Below are positions 23,878-32,410 of a DNA stretch of 62,892 bases, in pieces. A program made the position numbers and the translations under genes. Where the stretch lies: contig NZ_JAATVU010000033.1 of assembly GCF_013184745.1 (NCBI RefSeq), positions 1-62,892 on the forward strand. The letters run 5' to 3'. The notes under the pieces are model-generated. The model was not told where the DNA came from. It did not search any database and saw only the letters and a program-made list of their open reading frames with translations. Source of the DNA: Mangrovicoccus sp. HB161399 (GTDB taxonomy: Bacteria; Pseudomonadota; Alphaproteobacteria; Rhodobacterales; Rhodobacteraceae). Every line of letters begins with the position of its first letter. Positions within the stretch are counted from its first letter, which is position 1.

Positions 23878-24423
23878 ATGCAGGACGGCCCGGACCGGGA
23901 ACGCCGCGCGGCGGCGAGCAGGGTCACGATACGCGCGCCGCTGGCCGCGGACATCCCCGCCCTGACCGAGGCCGCGAACCAGCCCGGCGTGCGCCGCGGC
24001 ACGCTCCGCCTGCCCTTCACCGGCGAGGAGTTCCTGCGCCGCCGCCTGCTGGAGCCGCCGCCCGGCATGCACAATGTCGTAGCCGAGCTGGAGGGGCGCG
24101 CCATCGGACAGGGCGCGCTCGTCCTCGGCCAGGGACGGCAGCGCCACAAGGGCGAGGTCTTCCTCTTCGTCCATGACGCCTCCTGGCGGCGCGGCGCGGG
24201 ACGGGCGATCCTCGGCGCCCTGCTCGACCTGGCCGACAGCTGGTACGGCCTGACCCGGATCAGCCTCGAAGTGATGGCCTCCAATGCCGCGGCCATCGCG
24301 CTCTACCGCCAGGCGGGCTTCGAGGAGGAGGGACGCCTGCGCGCCGACACGCTCTGCGAGGGCCGGCTGGAGGACGTGCTGGCCATGGCGCGGCTGCGGC
24401 CGCCTCCGGAGCGCGCGCCGTGA
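23878..24423 (+). CDS. GNAT-family N-acetyltransferase
   Basis: A 181-residue acetyltransferase. The acetyl-CoA binding motif A is VHDASWRRGAGRAILGALLDLAD (R/Q-x-x-G-x-G/A pattern) at about residues 98-120, followed by ISLEVMASNAAAIALYRQAGFEEEGRLR, the motif B region typical of RimJ/RimL-like and antibiotic or amino-acid acetyltransferases. The ATG at 23878 is preceded by GGAAGGCAGG. The substrate is unknown. It stands upstream of a CorA-like gene on the same strand with a 100-bp gap. Confidence 0.88.
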   Translation: MQDGPDRERRAAASRVTIRAPLAADIPALTEAANQPGVRRGTLRLPFTGEEFLRRRLLEPPPGMHNVVAELEGRAIGQGALVLGQGRQRHKGEVFLFVHDASWRRGAGRAILGALLDLADSWYGLTRISLEVMASNAAAIALYRQAGFEEEGRLRADTLCEGRLEDVLAMARLRPPPERAP

Positions 24424-24524
24424 CCGGCCGCCGCCCCCCCTGCCCCGCTCGGCCGTTGGGCCGGAAGACCCGCCCCGCGCATCCGGCCGCCGCGCCGCGG
24501 CAGGCATAGAAGGACCGACTGCCC

Positions 24525-25469
24525 ATGACCGTATCCGCCTACCGCGTCGAAGAGACCGGACTGCGCTCCATGGATCCGAGGGCGGATCTGGCCGAGGCGC
24601 TGTGGATCGATCTCTACAACCCCGGCAAGGCCGATGCGGATCGGATGCGCGAGCTGGGCTTCGAGATCCCGCGCCTGAAGGACATGGGCCAGATCGAACC
24701 CTCGCAGCGGCTGACCCGCAAGGGCGAGGCCGACATGCTGACGGTGATGCTGACCGAGCCCTCGGGCGACGGCGACGACAGCTTCGCCCCGGTCACCTTC
24801 CTGCTCAGCGAGACGCGGATCGTCACCGTGCGCTTCCACGGGCCGAACCTGTGGAACGGCTTCTCGCTGGCGCGGCGCTTCACCCCGGGCGACGTGGCGG
24901 TGGCGCTGATGGCGCTCGGTGTCGGCCATATCGCCGACGTTCTGGAGAATTGGGACCGCGAGCTCGACAAGACCGCGCAGCTGGTCTTCAAGGACGAGGA
25001 CATGGAAGATGCCGGCGAGCTGCGCGCGCTGATCCGCGCCACCGGCCGGATGGGCGAGGCGCTGTCGGACATCCGGCTGAACCTGCTGATCCTGCGCCGC
25101 ACTCTGGTCCATCTGGAGCAGCTGCGAGTCGAGAACCGGGTGAATTTCAGCCGCAAGCAGGGGCTGAAGAATGCCGACCGCGACGTCGAGGCGCTGACCG
25201 TGCATGCCGACGCGCTGAACGGACGGGTCAGCCTCGCCATCGACGCGACCATGGGGCTGATCAGCCTCAGCCAGAACGACAACGCGCGCTACTATTCCAT
25301 CGTGGCGACGATCTTCCTGCCCGCGACGCTGATCGCCTCGATCTTCGGGATGAATTTCGAGGACATGCCGATGCTGCACTGGCTGGCCGGGTTCGAGGTC
25401 TCGCTGGCGCTGATGGTGGGGTCCTCGCTGGCGATCTTCCTGTTCTTCGTGCTGCGCCGCTGGCTCTGA
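24525..25469 (+). CDS. CorA-family divalent cation transporter
   Basis: A 314-residue inner-membrane channel protein. The long soluble N-terminal domain (1-250) ends in the stalk helix, followed by two membrane helices at the C-terminus. The family-defining GMN motif is in SIFGMNFEDMP between helices, and YYSIVATIFLPATLIAS is the typical first helix. It should form a pentamer passing Mg2+ or possibly Zn2+ or other divalent ions. Length fits the family. Confidence 0.93.
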   Translation: MTVSAYRVEETGLRSMDPRADLAEALWIDLYNPGKADADRMRELGFEIPRLKDMGQIEPSQRLTRKGEADMLTVMLTEPSGDGDDSFAPVTFLLSETRIVTVRFHGPNLWNGFSLARRFTPGDVAVALMALGVGHIADVLENWDRELDKTAQLVFKDEDMEDAGELRALIRATGRMGEALSDIRLNLLILRRTLVHLEQLRVENRVNFSRKQGLKNADRDVEALTVHADALNGRVSLAIDATMGLISLSQNDNARYYSIVATIFLPATLIASIFGMNFEDMPMLHWLAGFEVSLALMVGSSLAIFLFFVLRRWL

Positions 25470-25536
25470 GCGCTTGCGCGCGACCGGCCGGGGGAACCGT
25501 GCTAGAGTTGCCGCCACGGAAGGTGGAGGGACGCAA

Positions 25537-26346
25537 ATGACAGGAACTGCCGGTCCAGGCGCGGCATTCGCCGAACGCTACCAGTCGGTGCTCGTGCCGG
25601 TGATCTTCGAACCCTGGGCGCGCGAGCTGGTGCGCCGCGGCGCGCCGCGCCCGGGCGAGGACATTCTCGACCTGGCCTGCGGCACCGGCGCCGTCACCCG
25701 CGAGGCCGCCGCCCGTCGCGGCGGCGGGGGCCGGCTCGCCGCGGCAGATCACAGCGCCGGGATGCTGGAGGTCGCGCGGATGCAGGCGGAGGCGCAGGGG
25801 CTGCAGGCCGAATGGCTGGAGGCCGATGCCGCCGCCCTGCCCTTCGGGGACGATGCCTTCGACGTGGCCTTCTGCCAGCAGGCGCTGCAATTCTTTCCCG
25901 ACCGGCCCGCCGCGCTGCGCGAGCTGCACCGCGTGCTGCGTCCCGGCGGACGCGCGGTGTTCTGCGTGCAGCGGGAGCTGGAGGCCAACCCGATGCTGCA
26001 GGCGCAGGAGGCCGCCCTGGCCCGCCATGCCGGACCGGAAGCGGCTGCGGCGGTGCGGGCGATCTGCGGACTGCCCGACGCGGAGGAAATCCTGCAGCTC
26101 TTTGCCGGGGCCGGCTTCCGGGACGTCGCCCTGGAAAGCGTCGCGATGGAGCTGCACCACCCCGACGCCCGCGAATTCGCGGCAGGCGCGATGGGCGGCA
26201 TGCATACCGGCGACAAGCTCACGGGGATCGGCGGCGAGCGTGCCGCGCAGGCGGTCGACGACTTCCTCGCCGGCCTCGGCCCCTGCTTCGACGGCACCGG
26301 CATGCGGTTTCCGCATGTCTCGCATGTCATTGAAGCGCGGGTCTGA
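25537..26346 (+). CDS. Class I SAM-dependent methyltransferase
   Basis: A 269-residue enzyme of the UbiE/Methyltransf_11 type. The SAM site is DILDLACGTGAVTREAA (motif I), followed by the acidic AADHSAGML (motif II), DAAALPFGDDAFDVAFCQQALQFF (motifs post-I and II), and ELHRVLRPGGRAVFCV (motif III). The ATG at 25537 has GGAGGG six bases upstream. No substrate can be inferred from neighbours, which are ion-transport proteins. Confidence 0.9.
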   Translation: MTGTAGPGAAFAERYQSVLVPVIFEPWARELVRRGAPRPGEDILDLACGTGAVTREAAARRGGGGRLAAADHSAGMLEVARMQAEAQGLQAEWLEADAAALPFGDDAFDVAFCQQALQFFPDRPAALRELHRVLRPGGRAVFCVQRELEANPMLQAQEAALARHAGPEAAAAVRAICGLPDAEEILQLFAGAGFRDVALESVAMELHHPDAREFAAGAMGGMHTGDKLTGIGGERAAQAVDDFLAGLGPCFDGTGMRFPHVSHVIEARV

Positions 26347-26451
26347 TCCGGCCGCTTGCCGCGGCGCGGCACCGCCGCTAACCATCGGCAACCCGGCACC
26401 CGGGGCCGGACGGGCCCTCCGGCATGCCGGCCCGCGCGAAAGGGATTTCCC

Positions 26452-27303
26452 GTGATCATCCGCAAGCGGCCCAACATGCTGGGGCTCTTCTTCGTCCTCA
26501 AGGGATCGGTCATCCAGAAGATCTGGATCCAGGTGCTGGCGGTGGTGCTGATCTCGGTCGCCGTGGTCTTCGCCCACCGCAACCTTCCCGGGCTGGTGCC
26601 CTCGCTCGATCCCTCGCCCTTCGCGCTGATCGGCATCGCCCTGTCGATCTTCCTGAGCTTCCGCAACAGCGCCTGCTACGACCGCTGGTGGGAGGCGCGC
26701 AAGCTCTGGGGACTGATGGTGCAGACCGCGCGCGACATCCTGCGCCAGACCGCGGTGCTGGAGGGCATGCCGGAGCGGCGCGGCATCCTGATGGCAATGG
26801 CCGATTTCGCCCGGCGCTCGGCTGCGCAGCTGCGCGGCAGGCCCGAGGCGCAGACCGCGGACGACGCGCTGGCCGGCGCCGGGCGGACCGTGTCGCAGCT
26901 GGAGCGGGACGGACGGCTCACCACGGCCGAGGCGCTGGTCCTGCACGAGAGCCTGAACCGGATGGCGGCGTCGCTGCTGGGCTGCGAGCGGCTGGCCAAC
27001 ACGCCGGTGCCCTTCGCCTATACCCTGCTGCTGCACCGCACCGCGTACATCTACTGCACGATCCTGCCGTTCGGGTTCGCGGACACGCTGGGCTGGGTGG
27101 CCCCGCTGGCGACGGGGCTGGTCGCCTATGCCTTCTTCGGCCTCGACGCGCTGGCCGAGGAACTGGAGGAGCCCTTCTCCGCCAAGCAGAACGCCATGCC
27201 GCTGACCGCCTATTCCACCGCCATCGAGATCGCGATGCGCCATGGGCTGGGCGAGACCGACCTGCCCGGAATGCCGGAACCGGTGGGCTACGTGCTGACC
27301 TGA
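26452..27303 (+). CDS. Bestrophin-like anion channel protein
   Basis: A 283-residue membrane protein of the bestrophin/UPF0187 family. Family signs are the N-terminal KGSVIQKIWIQVL, FLSFRNSACYDRWWEARKLWG (the conserved NxxxYxRWWEAR segment), VPFAYTLLLHRTAYIYC and LDALAEELEEPFS. These assemble as pentameric ion channels; bacterial members pass anions or cations. The start is a GTG at 26452 with AAGGGA about eight bases upstream. Confidence 0.9.
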   Translation: MIIRKRPNMLGLFFVLKGSVIQKIWIQVLAVVLISVAVVFAHRNLPGLVPSLDPSPFALIGIALSIFLSFRNSACYDRWWEARKLWGLMVQTARDILRQTAVLEGMPERRGILMAMADFARRSAAQLRGRPEAQTADDALAGAGRTVSQLERDGRLTTAEALVLHESLNRMAASLLGCERLANTPVPFAYTLLLHRTAYIYCTILPFGFADTLGWVAPLATGLVAYAFFGLDALAEELEEPFSAKQNAMPLTAYSTAIEIAMRHGLGETDLPGMPEPVGYVLT

Positions 27304-27370
27304 CCCCCTGCCCCGCGGCGGCCGCCGCGGGCGCGCAAATCGGCACAGCCGCAGCCAAGATATCTTCAAC

Positions 27371-27407
27371 TTGCGCCATGTCATGTTACGGTTGCGCCGC
27401 ACATGGC
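27371..27407. promoter_or_regulatory. Inverted repeat upstream of phaC
   Basis: GCCATGT (27375-27381) and ACATGGC (27401-27407) are inverted arms separated by 19 nt, about 120 bp before phaC; TTGCGCC occurs twice within the same stretch. It may be a regulator site for PHA synthesis. Confidence 0.35.
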
Positions 27408-27529
27408 ATGTGGTTTCCGGCCGGGACGGAGCACCCCGGCTGCGGCGGTGAAGGCGGGACCGGAAGCCGCGATGCGTACCAGGCCGGGCCGGCAGGGCCC
27501 GCCCGGCCAAAAGAGGTGAGGACAGGTAG

Positions 27530-29260
27530 ATGATGCATGACAAGGTCGCCGGCGCGGATGCCAATGCGGTCCGCCCCGCCCGCAACGATCGCGACCGCGA
27601 ATTCCACGCCGCGATCGGCCGCTATACCGGGGGGCTCTCCCCAGCCGCGCTCGGCACGGCGACGCTGGACTGGTGGATGCACCTTCTGGGATCGCCCAAC
27701 AAGCAGACCGAGCTCTACAACCTCGCCTGGGACCAGGCGATCGAGACGCTGCACCTGCCGGCCGCCTGCATCGCAGGCAAGGAGGACTGTCCCGAGATGG
27801 CGGCGATGCAGCGGGACCGCCGCTTCGCCGCGCCCGGATGGCGCAAGTTCCCGTTCAACGTGATGGCGCGCAGCTTCCTCAAGCAGGAGGCCTGGTGGAA
27901 CGAAGCCACCTCCAGGGTGCACGGCACCGATCCGCGCCACGAACGGATCGTCAATTTCGCCATCCGCCAGATCGTCGATACCTGCTCGCCGTCGAACTAT
28001 TTCTGGACCAACCCCGCGGTGCTGGAGAAGACCCGCGCGGAACGCGGCCAGAACATCATGCGCGGGTTCCAGAACTGGTTCGAGGATCTCAAGGACCAGA
28101 CCACCGGCGAGAAGGAGCTCGACCCCGACTACAAGGTCGGCGAGGTGCTGGGCATCACGCCGGGCGAGGTGGTGTTCCGCAACGACCTGATCGAGCTGAT
28201 CCGCTACGCGCCCGTGACGGGCGAGGTGCGGCCCGAGCCGCTGCTGATCGTGCCGGCTTGGATCATGAAATACTACATCCTCGATCTCGAGCAGCGGAAC
28301 TCGATGGTGAAGTACCTCGTGGAGCAGGGCTTCGAGGTCTACATGATCTCCTGGAAGAACCCGACCCGCGAGGATGCCGAGAAGGGCATGGACGACTATG
28401 TCCGCGACGGCTCCCTTGCCGCGCTGGACTTCGTCTCGCAGGGCAAGCGCAAGGTCCATGCCGCAGGCTACTGCCTCGGCGGCACGCTGCTGTCGGCGAC
28501 GGCCGCGCACGTCGCGCACCGCGATTTCCGGCCGGTCGCCTCGATGACGCTGATGGCCGCCCAGGTCGATTTCACCGAGGCCGGCGAGCTGTCGCTCTTC
28601 ATCTCCGAGTCCCAGGTGTCCTTCCTCGAGGACATCATGAAGACGCAGGGCTACCTCGATGCCGAGCAGATGGCCGGGGCCTTCACCATGCTCAGGTCGA
28701 ACGACCTGTTCTGGAGCCGGATCATCACCCAGTACATGATGGGCCAGCAATCCGGGAAGAACGCACTGATGGCCTGGAACGCCGACAGCACGCGGATGCC
28801 CGCGCGGATGCACACGGAATACCTGCGCGGCCTCTTCCTGGAGAACCAGCTGGCGCGCGGCCAGTGGAGGGTGCTCGGCCACACGGTGAACCTGACCGAT
28901 CTCGACATGCCGATCTTCGCCGTCGGCACCGAGACCGACCACGTCGCGCCCTGGCGCTCGGTCTACAAGATCAACCTGCTGACCGACACGGACGTGACCT
29001 TCGTGCTGACCTCCGGCGGGCACAATGCCGGGATCGTCTCCGAGCCCGGCCATCCGCGCCGCCACTACCGGCTGCTCGACAAGCCGCAGGGCGCGCCGCA
29101 CCTGTCCGCCGACAGCTGGCTGAACAATGCCGATCTGCGCGAGGGGTCCTGGTGGGAAGCCTGGGCGTCCTGGCTGGCCGAGCGCAGCGGCGCTCCGGTC
29201 CCTGCCCCGGCCGCACCGAAATCCCTCGGCCCGGCACCGGGAACCTATGTCTTCGGCTGA
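27530..29260 (+). CDS. phaC: Class I poly(3-hydroxyalkanoate) synthase
   Basis: A 576-residue enzyme that polymerises 3-hydroxyacyl-CoA into PHB on granules. The lipase-like box AAGYCLGGTLL carries catalytic Cys315; the acid is Asp470 in TETDHVAPW and the base His498 in SGGHNAGI, spaced like the class I triad. Other conserved segments are NPAVLEKTRAERGQN, LIVPAWIMKYYILDL and WNADSTRMPARMHTEYL. Length fits class I. ATGATG at 27530 follows AGGACAGG. No phaA, phaB or phaR is nearby; the phasin and DUF3141 genes are 13-18 kb away. A strong terminator follows. Confidence 0.96.
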   Translation: MMHDKVAGADANAVRPARNDRDREFHAAIGRYTGGLSPAALGTATLDWWMHLLGSPNKQTELYNLAWDQAIETLHLPAACIAGKEDCPEMAAMQRDRRFAAPGWRKFPFNVMARSFLKQEAWWNEATSRVHGTDPRHERIVNFAIRQIVDTCSPSNYFWTNPAVLEKTRAERGQNIMRGFQNWFEDLKDQTTGEKELDPDYKVGEVLGITPGEVVFRNDLIELIRYAPVTGEVRPEPLLIVPAWIMKYYILDLEQRNSMVKYLVEQGFEVYMISWKNPTREDAEKGMDDYVRDGSLAALDFVSQGKRKVHAAGYCLGGTLLSATAAHVAHRDFRPVASMTLMAAQVDFTEAGELSLFISESQVSFLEDIMKTQGYLDAEQMAGAFTMLRSNDLFWSRIITQYMMGQQSGKNALMAWNADSTRMPARMHTEYLRGLFLENQLARGQWRVLGHTVNLTDLDMPIFAVGTETDHVAPWRSVYKINLLTDTDVTFVLTSGGHNAGIVSEPGHPRRHYRLLDKPQGAPHLSADSWLNNADLREGSWWEAWASWLAERSGAPVPAPAAPKSLGPAPGTYVFG

Positions 29261-29282
29261 TCCGGCCGGGCATCCGAACGCC

Positions 29283-29311
29283 GGGGGCAGCGCCATGCAG
29301 GCGCTGCCCCC
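29283..29311. terminator. phaC: Strong hairpin terminator behind phaC
   Basis: A perfect 12-bp stem, 29283-29294 (GGGGGCAGCGCC) with 29300-29311, around ATGCA, 22 bp after the phaC stop. Only a weak T-run follows, but stem strength and position support termination. Confidence 0.75.
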
Positions 29312-29520
29312 GTGCATTTCCGGCCGGAAATCGTTCGCAGGCATGCATTATGCGCATGGCAGGGCTGAAGGATTGTGGGTTGCCGCAGCGCAGCGTTAGC
29401 CCTAACTTGAGGACAACGACGTCACGAGTGACCGAGTAAATGGTTTTCCGCGGGTTCCTCCTCCTCCCTGAACCCGGGAAATCGGCGGCGGCCCTCTCCT
29501 CCTCCCCGGGTCGCCGCCCC

Positions 29521-30855
29521 TTATTCCCCCCGCCCTCCCTGCATCTGCCGCGGCTCCCCTCCGTCGAGCAGCCGGACCTCGCGCTGCGGGAACGGGATGG
29601 CGATGCCGCCGGCCTTGAACGCATCCCAGAGCGCCAGGTAGACCGCGCCGCGCACATTGGTCAGGCCCGCGGTCGGGTCGGTGATCCAGAAGCGCAGGAT
29701 ATAGTCTACCGAACTGTCGCCGAAGCCGGTGATGTGGCAGACCGGCGGCTTGGTATCCAGCACCCGCTTGACCGACAGCGCCGCCTCCACCGCGATGCGC
29801 CGAACCTCGTGCGGATCGTTGGCGTAGGCCGTGCCGAAGAAGATGTCGAGCCGCACGAATTCGTTGGAATGGGACCAGTTCACCACCTGCCCGGTGATCA
29901 TGTCCTCGTTCGGAATCAGGTATTCCCGCCCGTCCCGCGTCACCACCGAGACGTAGCGCGCGCCGAGCGCGTTGATCCAGCCGAAGGTCTCGCCCAGCGA
30001 GATCACGTCGCCGGGCTTCACCGACTTGTCCAGCAGGATGATGATCCCCGAAACGAGGTTCGACACCACCTTCTGCAGGCCGAAGCCGAGCCCCACGCCG
30101 ATCGCGCCGGACAGCACGGCCAGCCCGGTGAGATCGACGCCGACCGCCTTCATCGCGAAGAGAAAGGCCGTCCCGTAGAAGGCCAGCTGCACCACCTTGA
30201 TGGTCAGAACCCGCATCGACGGGCTCATGTCGTCATTGGCGTTGATCCGCGCTGCCGAGATCCGCGACAGGAAGCGCGCGGTCGCCAGCAGCACCGTCAC
30301 CGCCACCGCGGCCTGCACCACCATCCAGGCCGAAATCGTCAGGCTGCCCAGATCGACGGTGATGCCCGACATCAGCGCGACGAATTGGTCGGTCTGCCCC
30401 AGCACTGTCAGGGTCAGCCAGATCCACGCCCCGTACTGCACCACGGCACGCAGCGCCCGGTTGGCGATCAGCCGCGCTGCCAGCGCGACCACGATCCAGG
30501 CAAGCGCGAGGTTGCCGATGATGGTCAGCAGGAAGGACCGGCTGGGCCAGGTGGTCTGACGCAGCATCCAGATCGTGCCCCAGATCAGCGGCACGAAGAT
30601 CAGCCCCCGCAGCCTGCGGATCAGCACAAGCGCAGTGCGCATCCGCCACATCGGCCAGCCCTGCCGGGTCCGCAGCCAGCCATGCAGCCGCGGCCCCGCC
30701 AGCCGGGCCGCGAAATGGGCCAGTCCGAACAGCGTTGCCGCGATCAGGATCTGGTAGCCGACCCAGGGCCGCAGCAGCGCGCCCAGCTGGATCTTGAGGA
30801 AATGAAAGATGTCGAGCCCGTAGCTCGCGGTCTGCTCGAACAGATCTGGTTCCAT
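29521..30855 (-). CDS. MscS-family mechanosensitive ion channel
   Basis: A 444-residue inner-membrane protein with several N-terminal helices, the pore helix GLAVLSGAIGVGLGFGLQKVVSNLVSGIIIL (glycine/alanine-rich TM3 of MscS, about residues 250-280) and the cytoplasmic domain DKSVKPGDVISLGETFGWINALGARYVSVVTRDGREYLIPNE. It opens under membrane tension on osmotic downshift. The ATG at 30855 is the first one after the unlikely, arginine-rich upstream frame and has AGGA close by. Confidence 0.93.
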   Translation of the reverse strand: MEPDLFEQTASYGLDIFHFLKIQLGALLRPWVGYQILIAATLFGLAHFAARLAGPRLHGWLRTRQGWPMWRMRTALVLIRRLRGLIFVPLIWGTIWMLRQTTWPSRSFLLTIIGNLALAWIVVALAARLIANRALRAVVQYGAWIWLTLTVLGQTDQFVALMSGITVDLGSLTISAWMVVQAAVAVTVLLATARFLSRISAARINANDDMSPSMRVLTIKVVQLAFYGTAFLFAMKAVGVDLTGLAVLSGAIGVGLGFGLQKVVSNLVSGIIILLDKSVKPGDVISLGETFGWINALGARYVSVVTRDGREYLIPNEDMITGQVVNWSHSNEFVRLDIFFGTAYANDPHEVRRIAVEAALSVKRVLDTKPPVCHITGFGDSSVDYILRFWITDPTAGLTNVRGAVYLALWDAFKAGGIAIPFPQREVRLLDGGEPRQMQGGRGE

Positions 30856-31350
30856 GTGTCCTGCCTGTTGCCGCCGGGTCTCCACCTTGCCGGGAAACAG
30901 GCCCTGCCGCAATCTGCCCTGTCTGCGCCGCGCCACACTGCCCGACCGGCGCGCGCGGCACGGCTTGACTAAACGCCGCCGCGGCTGTCCACTTGCCGGG
31001 CGAGCGAGGTCCATCGGGACCGGTCCCGCTCTCCGGCGGCGCTTGTCCGGCGCGATGCCTTGCATTTCCGCCGAGGCTCGCATGCTCACTTTATGTCCGG
31101 TAATCATCCTCAAGGCGGACTGCGCGCAATTCAGGACGGCCGGGCGCCCGCTGCACCTGCCTGCCTGCCGCGATCGCGCAGCTCCCTACCTGCGCATACA
31201 GGAACTCCTGCGGGCACGCAGTCGGGACGAATGGGAAAGCATGTGGAAGACCCGGGGTCCCGGCGCCTGCGGCAGGCCGGGCATCGGCGGTTTTAACGGC
31301 CGTTAAATCTCTGCGGCGGGTCCGTCCGGCAGGTTTAACGGCCGTTAAAC
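30856..31350. other. 495-bp gap between mscS and parB
   Basis: No gene recognised. It holds the mscS promoter region at its left and the palindrome pair proposed as parS at its right end. Confidence 0.5.
31292..31350. repeat. Two TTTAACGGCCGTTAAA palindromes: candidate parS centromere
   Basis: The perfect 16-bp palindrome TTTAACGGCCGTTAAA occurs at 31292-31307 and 31334-31349. The second copy extends to 18 bp (GTTTAACGGCCGTTAAAC, 31333-31350) and touches the parB stop codon. The centres are 42 bp apart, four helical turns, so both face the same side of DNA. Perfect long palindromes beside parB are typical of parS sites bound by ParB/RepB. Confidence 0.75.
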
Positions 31351-32409
31351 TCAGCCCCGCCCGTTGCGGCGGAGCACTTCCTCGAAGGCGCGGCAGGCCT
31401 CTTCGAGGACGTCGCGGGACAGTTCGGAATAGTCGACCGGCGACTTGATGCGGACCTCTCCCTTGCGGGCGGTGACCTTGGCGGCGCCCATGCGGAACTC
31501 CGTCTTCACCGCGGAGCCGCGGCCCGAGCCGCGCGGATCCGGAGCGCGGTCGGTGCGCTCGATGAAGTCGCGCAGCAGCCGCAGCTGACCCTCCATGCCC
31601 TCCGCCGCGGCCAGGCCCTTGCGAAGGGCCGCGGCGTTGCCGTCCTCCAGCGCGCGGACCACCTGCACGCCGAGATCCCGGGAGATTTCGCGCGGGTCGA
31701 TCAGGACGCTGCCGAAGTCCTGAAGCAGCCGGACGAAGGCGTTGACATAGGAGCGCTGCGCCGGGCTCTGCGCGTGGTAGAGCCGGTTAACCGCCGCACG
31801 GGCATCGGCGACGCCGGTTTCGGGATCGTTCGCCACCGCCATCGCCAGCCCCGCCAGTTCGGACAGCGACAGGTTCTTCCGCACCACGTTCTCGGTGACC
31901 ATGTCGACATAGCGGTCCATCCGGCCGGTCGCCTGGGTCTCCACCTTCGCCGTCACCAGCGAGAAGCGCGGATCGCCGGTTTCCTCCAGCAGCATCTTCA
32001 GCGCGTTCAGCCGCCGCCAGCCGGAGGTCAGAGAATAGCCGCTGCCGTCCTGCTGCACCGTCACCGGCTCCTTCTGACCGAGCGCGCGGATCGACTGCTT
32101 CAGCTCCTCCATCTCCGGGCTCTTCAGCTCGCCCGCCAGGTCGGAGCGGTCGCGCGCCAGATCGTCGGCACGGATCAGATCGAGCGGCAGCCGCAGCAGC
32201 ACCAGCCCCGCATCCATCGCATCGCGCCATTGCCGCGCTTCCTCGGCGTTGCGGCGGCGCTGCTGCTTGAGGTCCTCTTCGGACCGGTCGAGCGCGCGCG
32301 CGGTCTCGCGGATCGCGGCGCTCATCGGGCCGGGCTTGGCATCCGGATCGGGCTTGGGCGCCGGGCGGCGGGCGGTGCCGGGGGTGATGTCGAACTTGGA
32401 CTTCGCCAT
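31351..32409 (-). CDS. parB: ParB/RepB-family partition protein
   Basis: A 352-residue DNA-binding partition protein. The ParB/Srx nucleotide-binding domain is at about 70-170 (LPLDLIRADDLARDRSDL, EELKQSIRALGQKEPVTVQ, YSLTSGWRRLNALKML, MVTENVVRKNLSLSELA), followed by a helical DNA-binding region. It loads on parS and works with ParA to segregate the replicon. It follows parA by one base, forming an operon. Two palindromes directly behind its stop are the likely binding sites. Confidence 0.9.
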   Translation of the reverse strand: MAKSKFDITPGTARRPAPKPDPDAKPGPMSAAIRETARALDRSEEDLKQQRRRNAEEARQWRDAMDAGLVLLRLPLDLIRADDLARDRSDLAGELKSPEMEELKQSIRALGQKEPVTVQQDGSGYSLTSGWRRLNALKMLLEETGDPRFSLVTAKVETQATGRMDRYVDMVTENVVRKNLSLSELAGLAMAVANDPETGVADARAAVNRLYHAQSPAQRSYVNAFVRLLQDFGSVLIDPREISRDLGVQVVRALEDGNAAALRKGLAAAEGMEGQLRLLRDFIERTDRAPDPRGSGRGSAVKTEFRMGAAKVTARKGEVRIKSPVDYSELSRDVLEEACRAFEEVLRRNGRG

Positions 32410-32410
32410 G

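Noticed and set aside
29451-29476. CGGGTTC/GAACCCG hairpin behind mscS as a terminator
   Set aside because: The stem is interrupted by a bulge when extended, and no U-tract follows on either strand. A structural role cannot be excluded.
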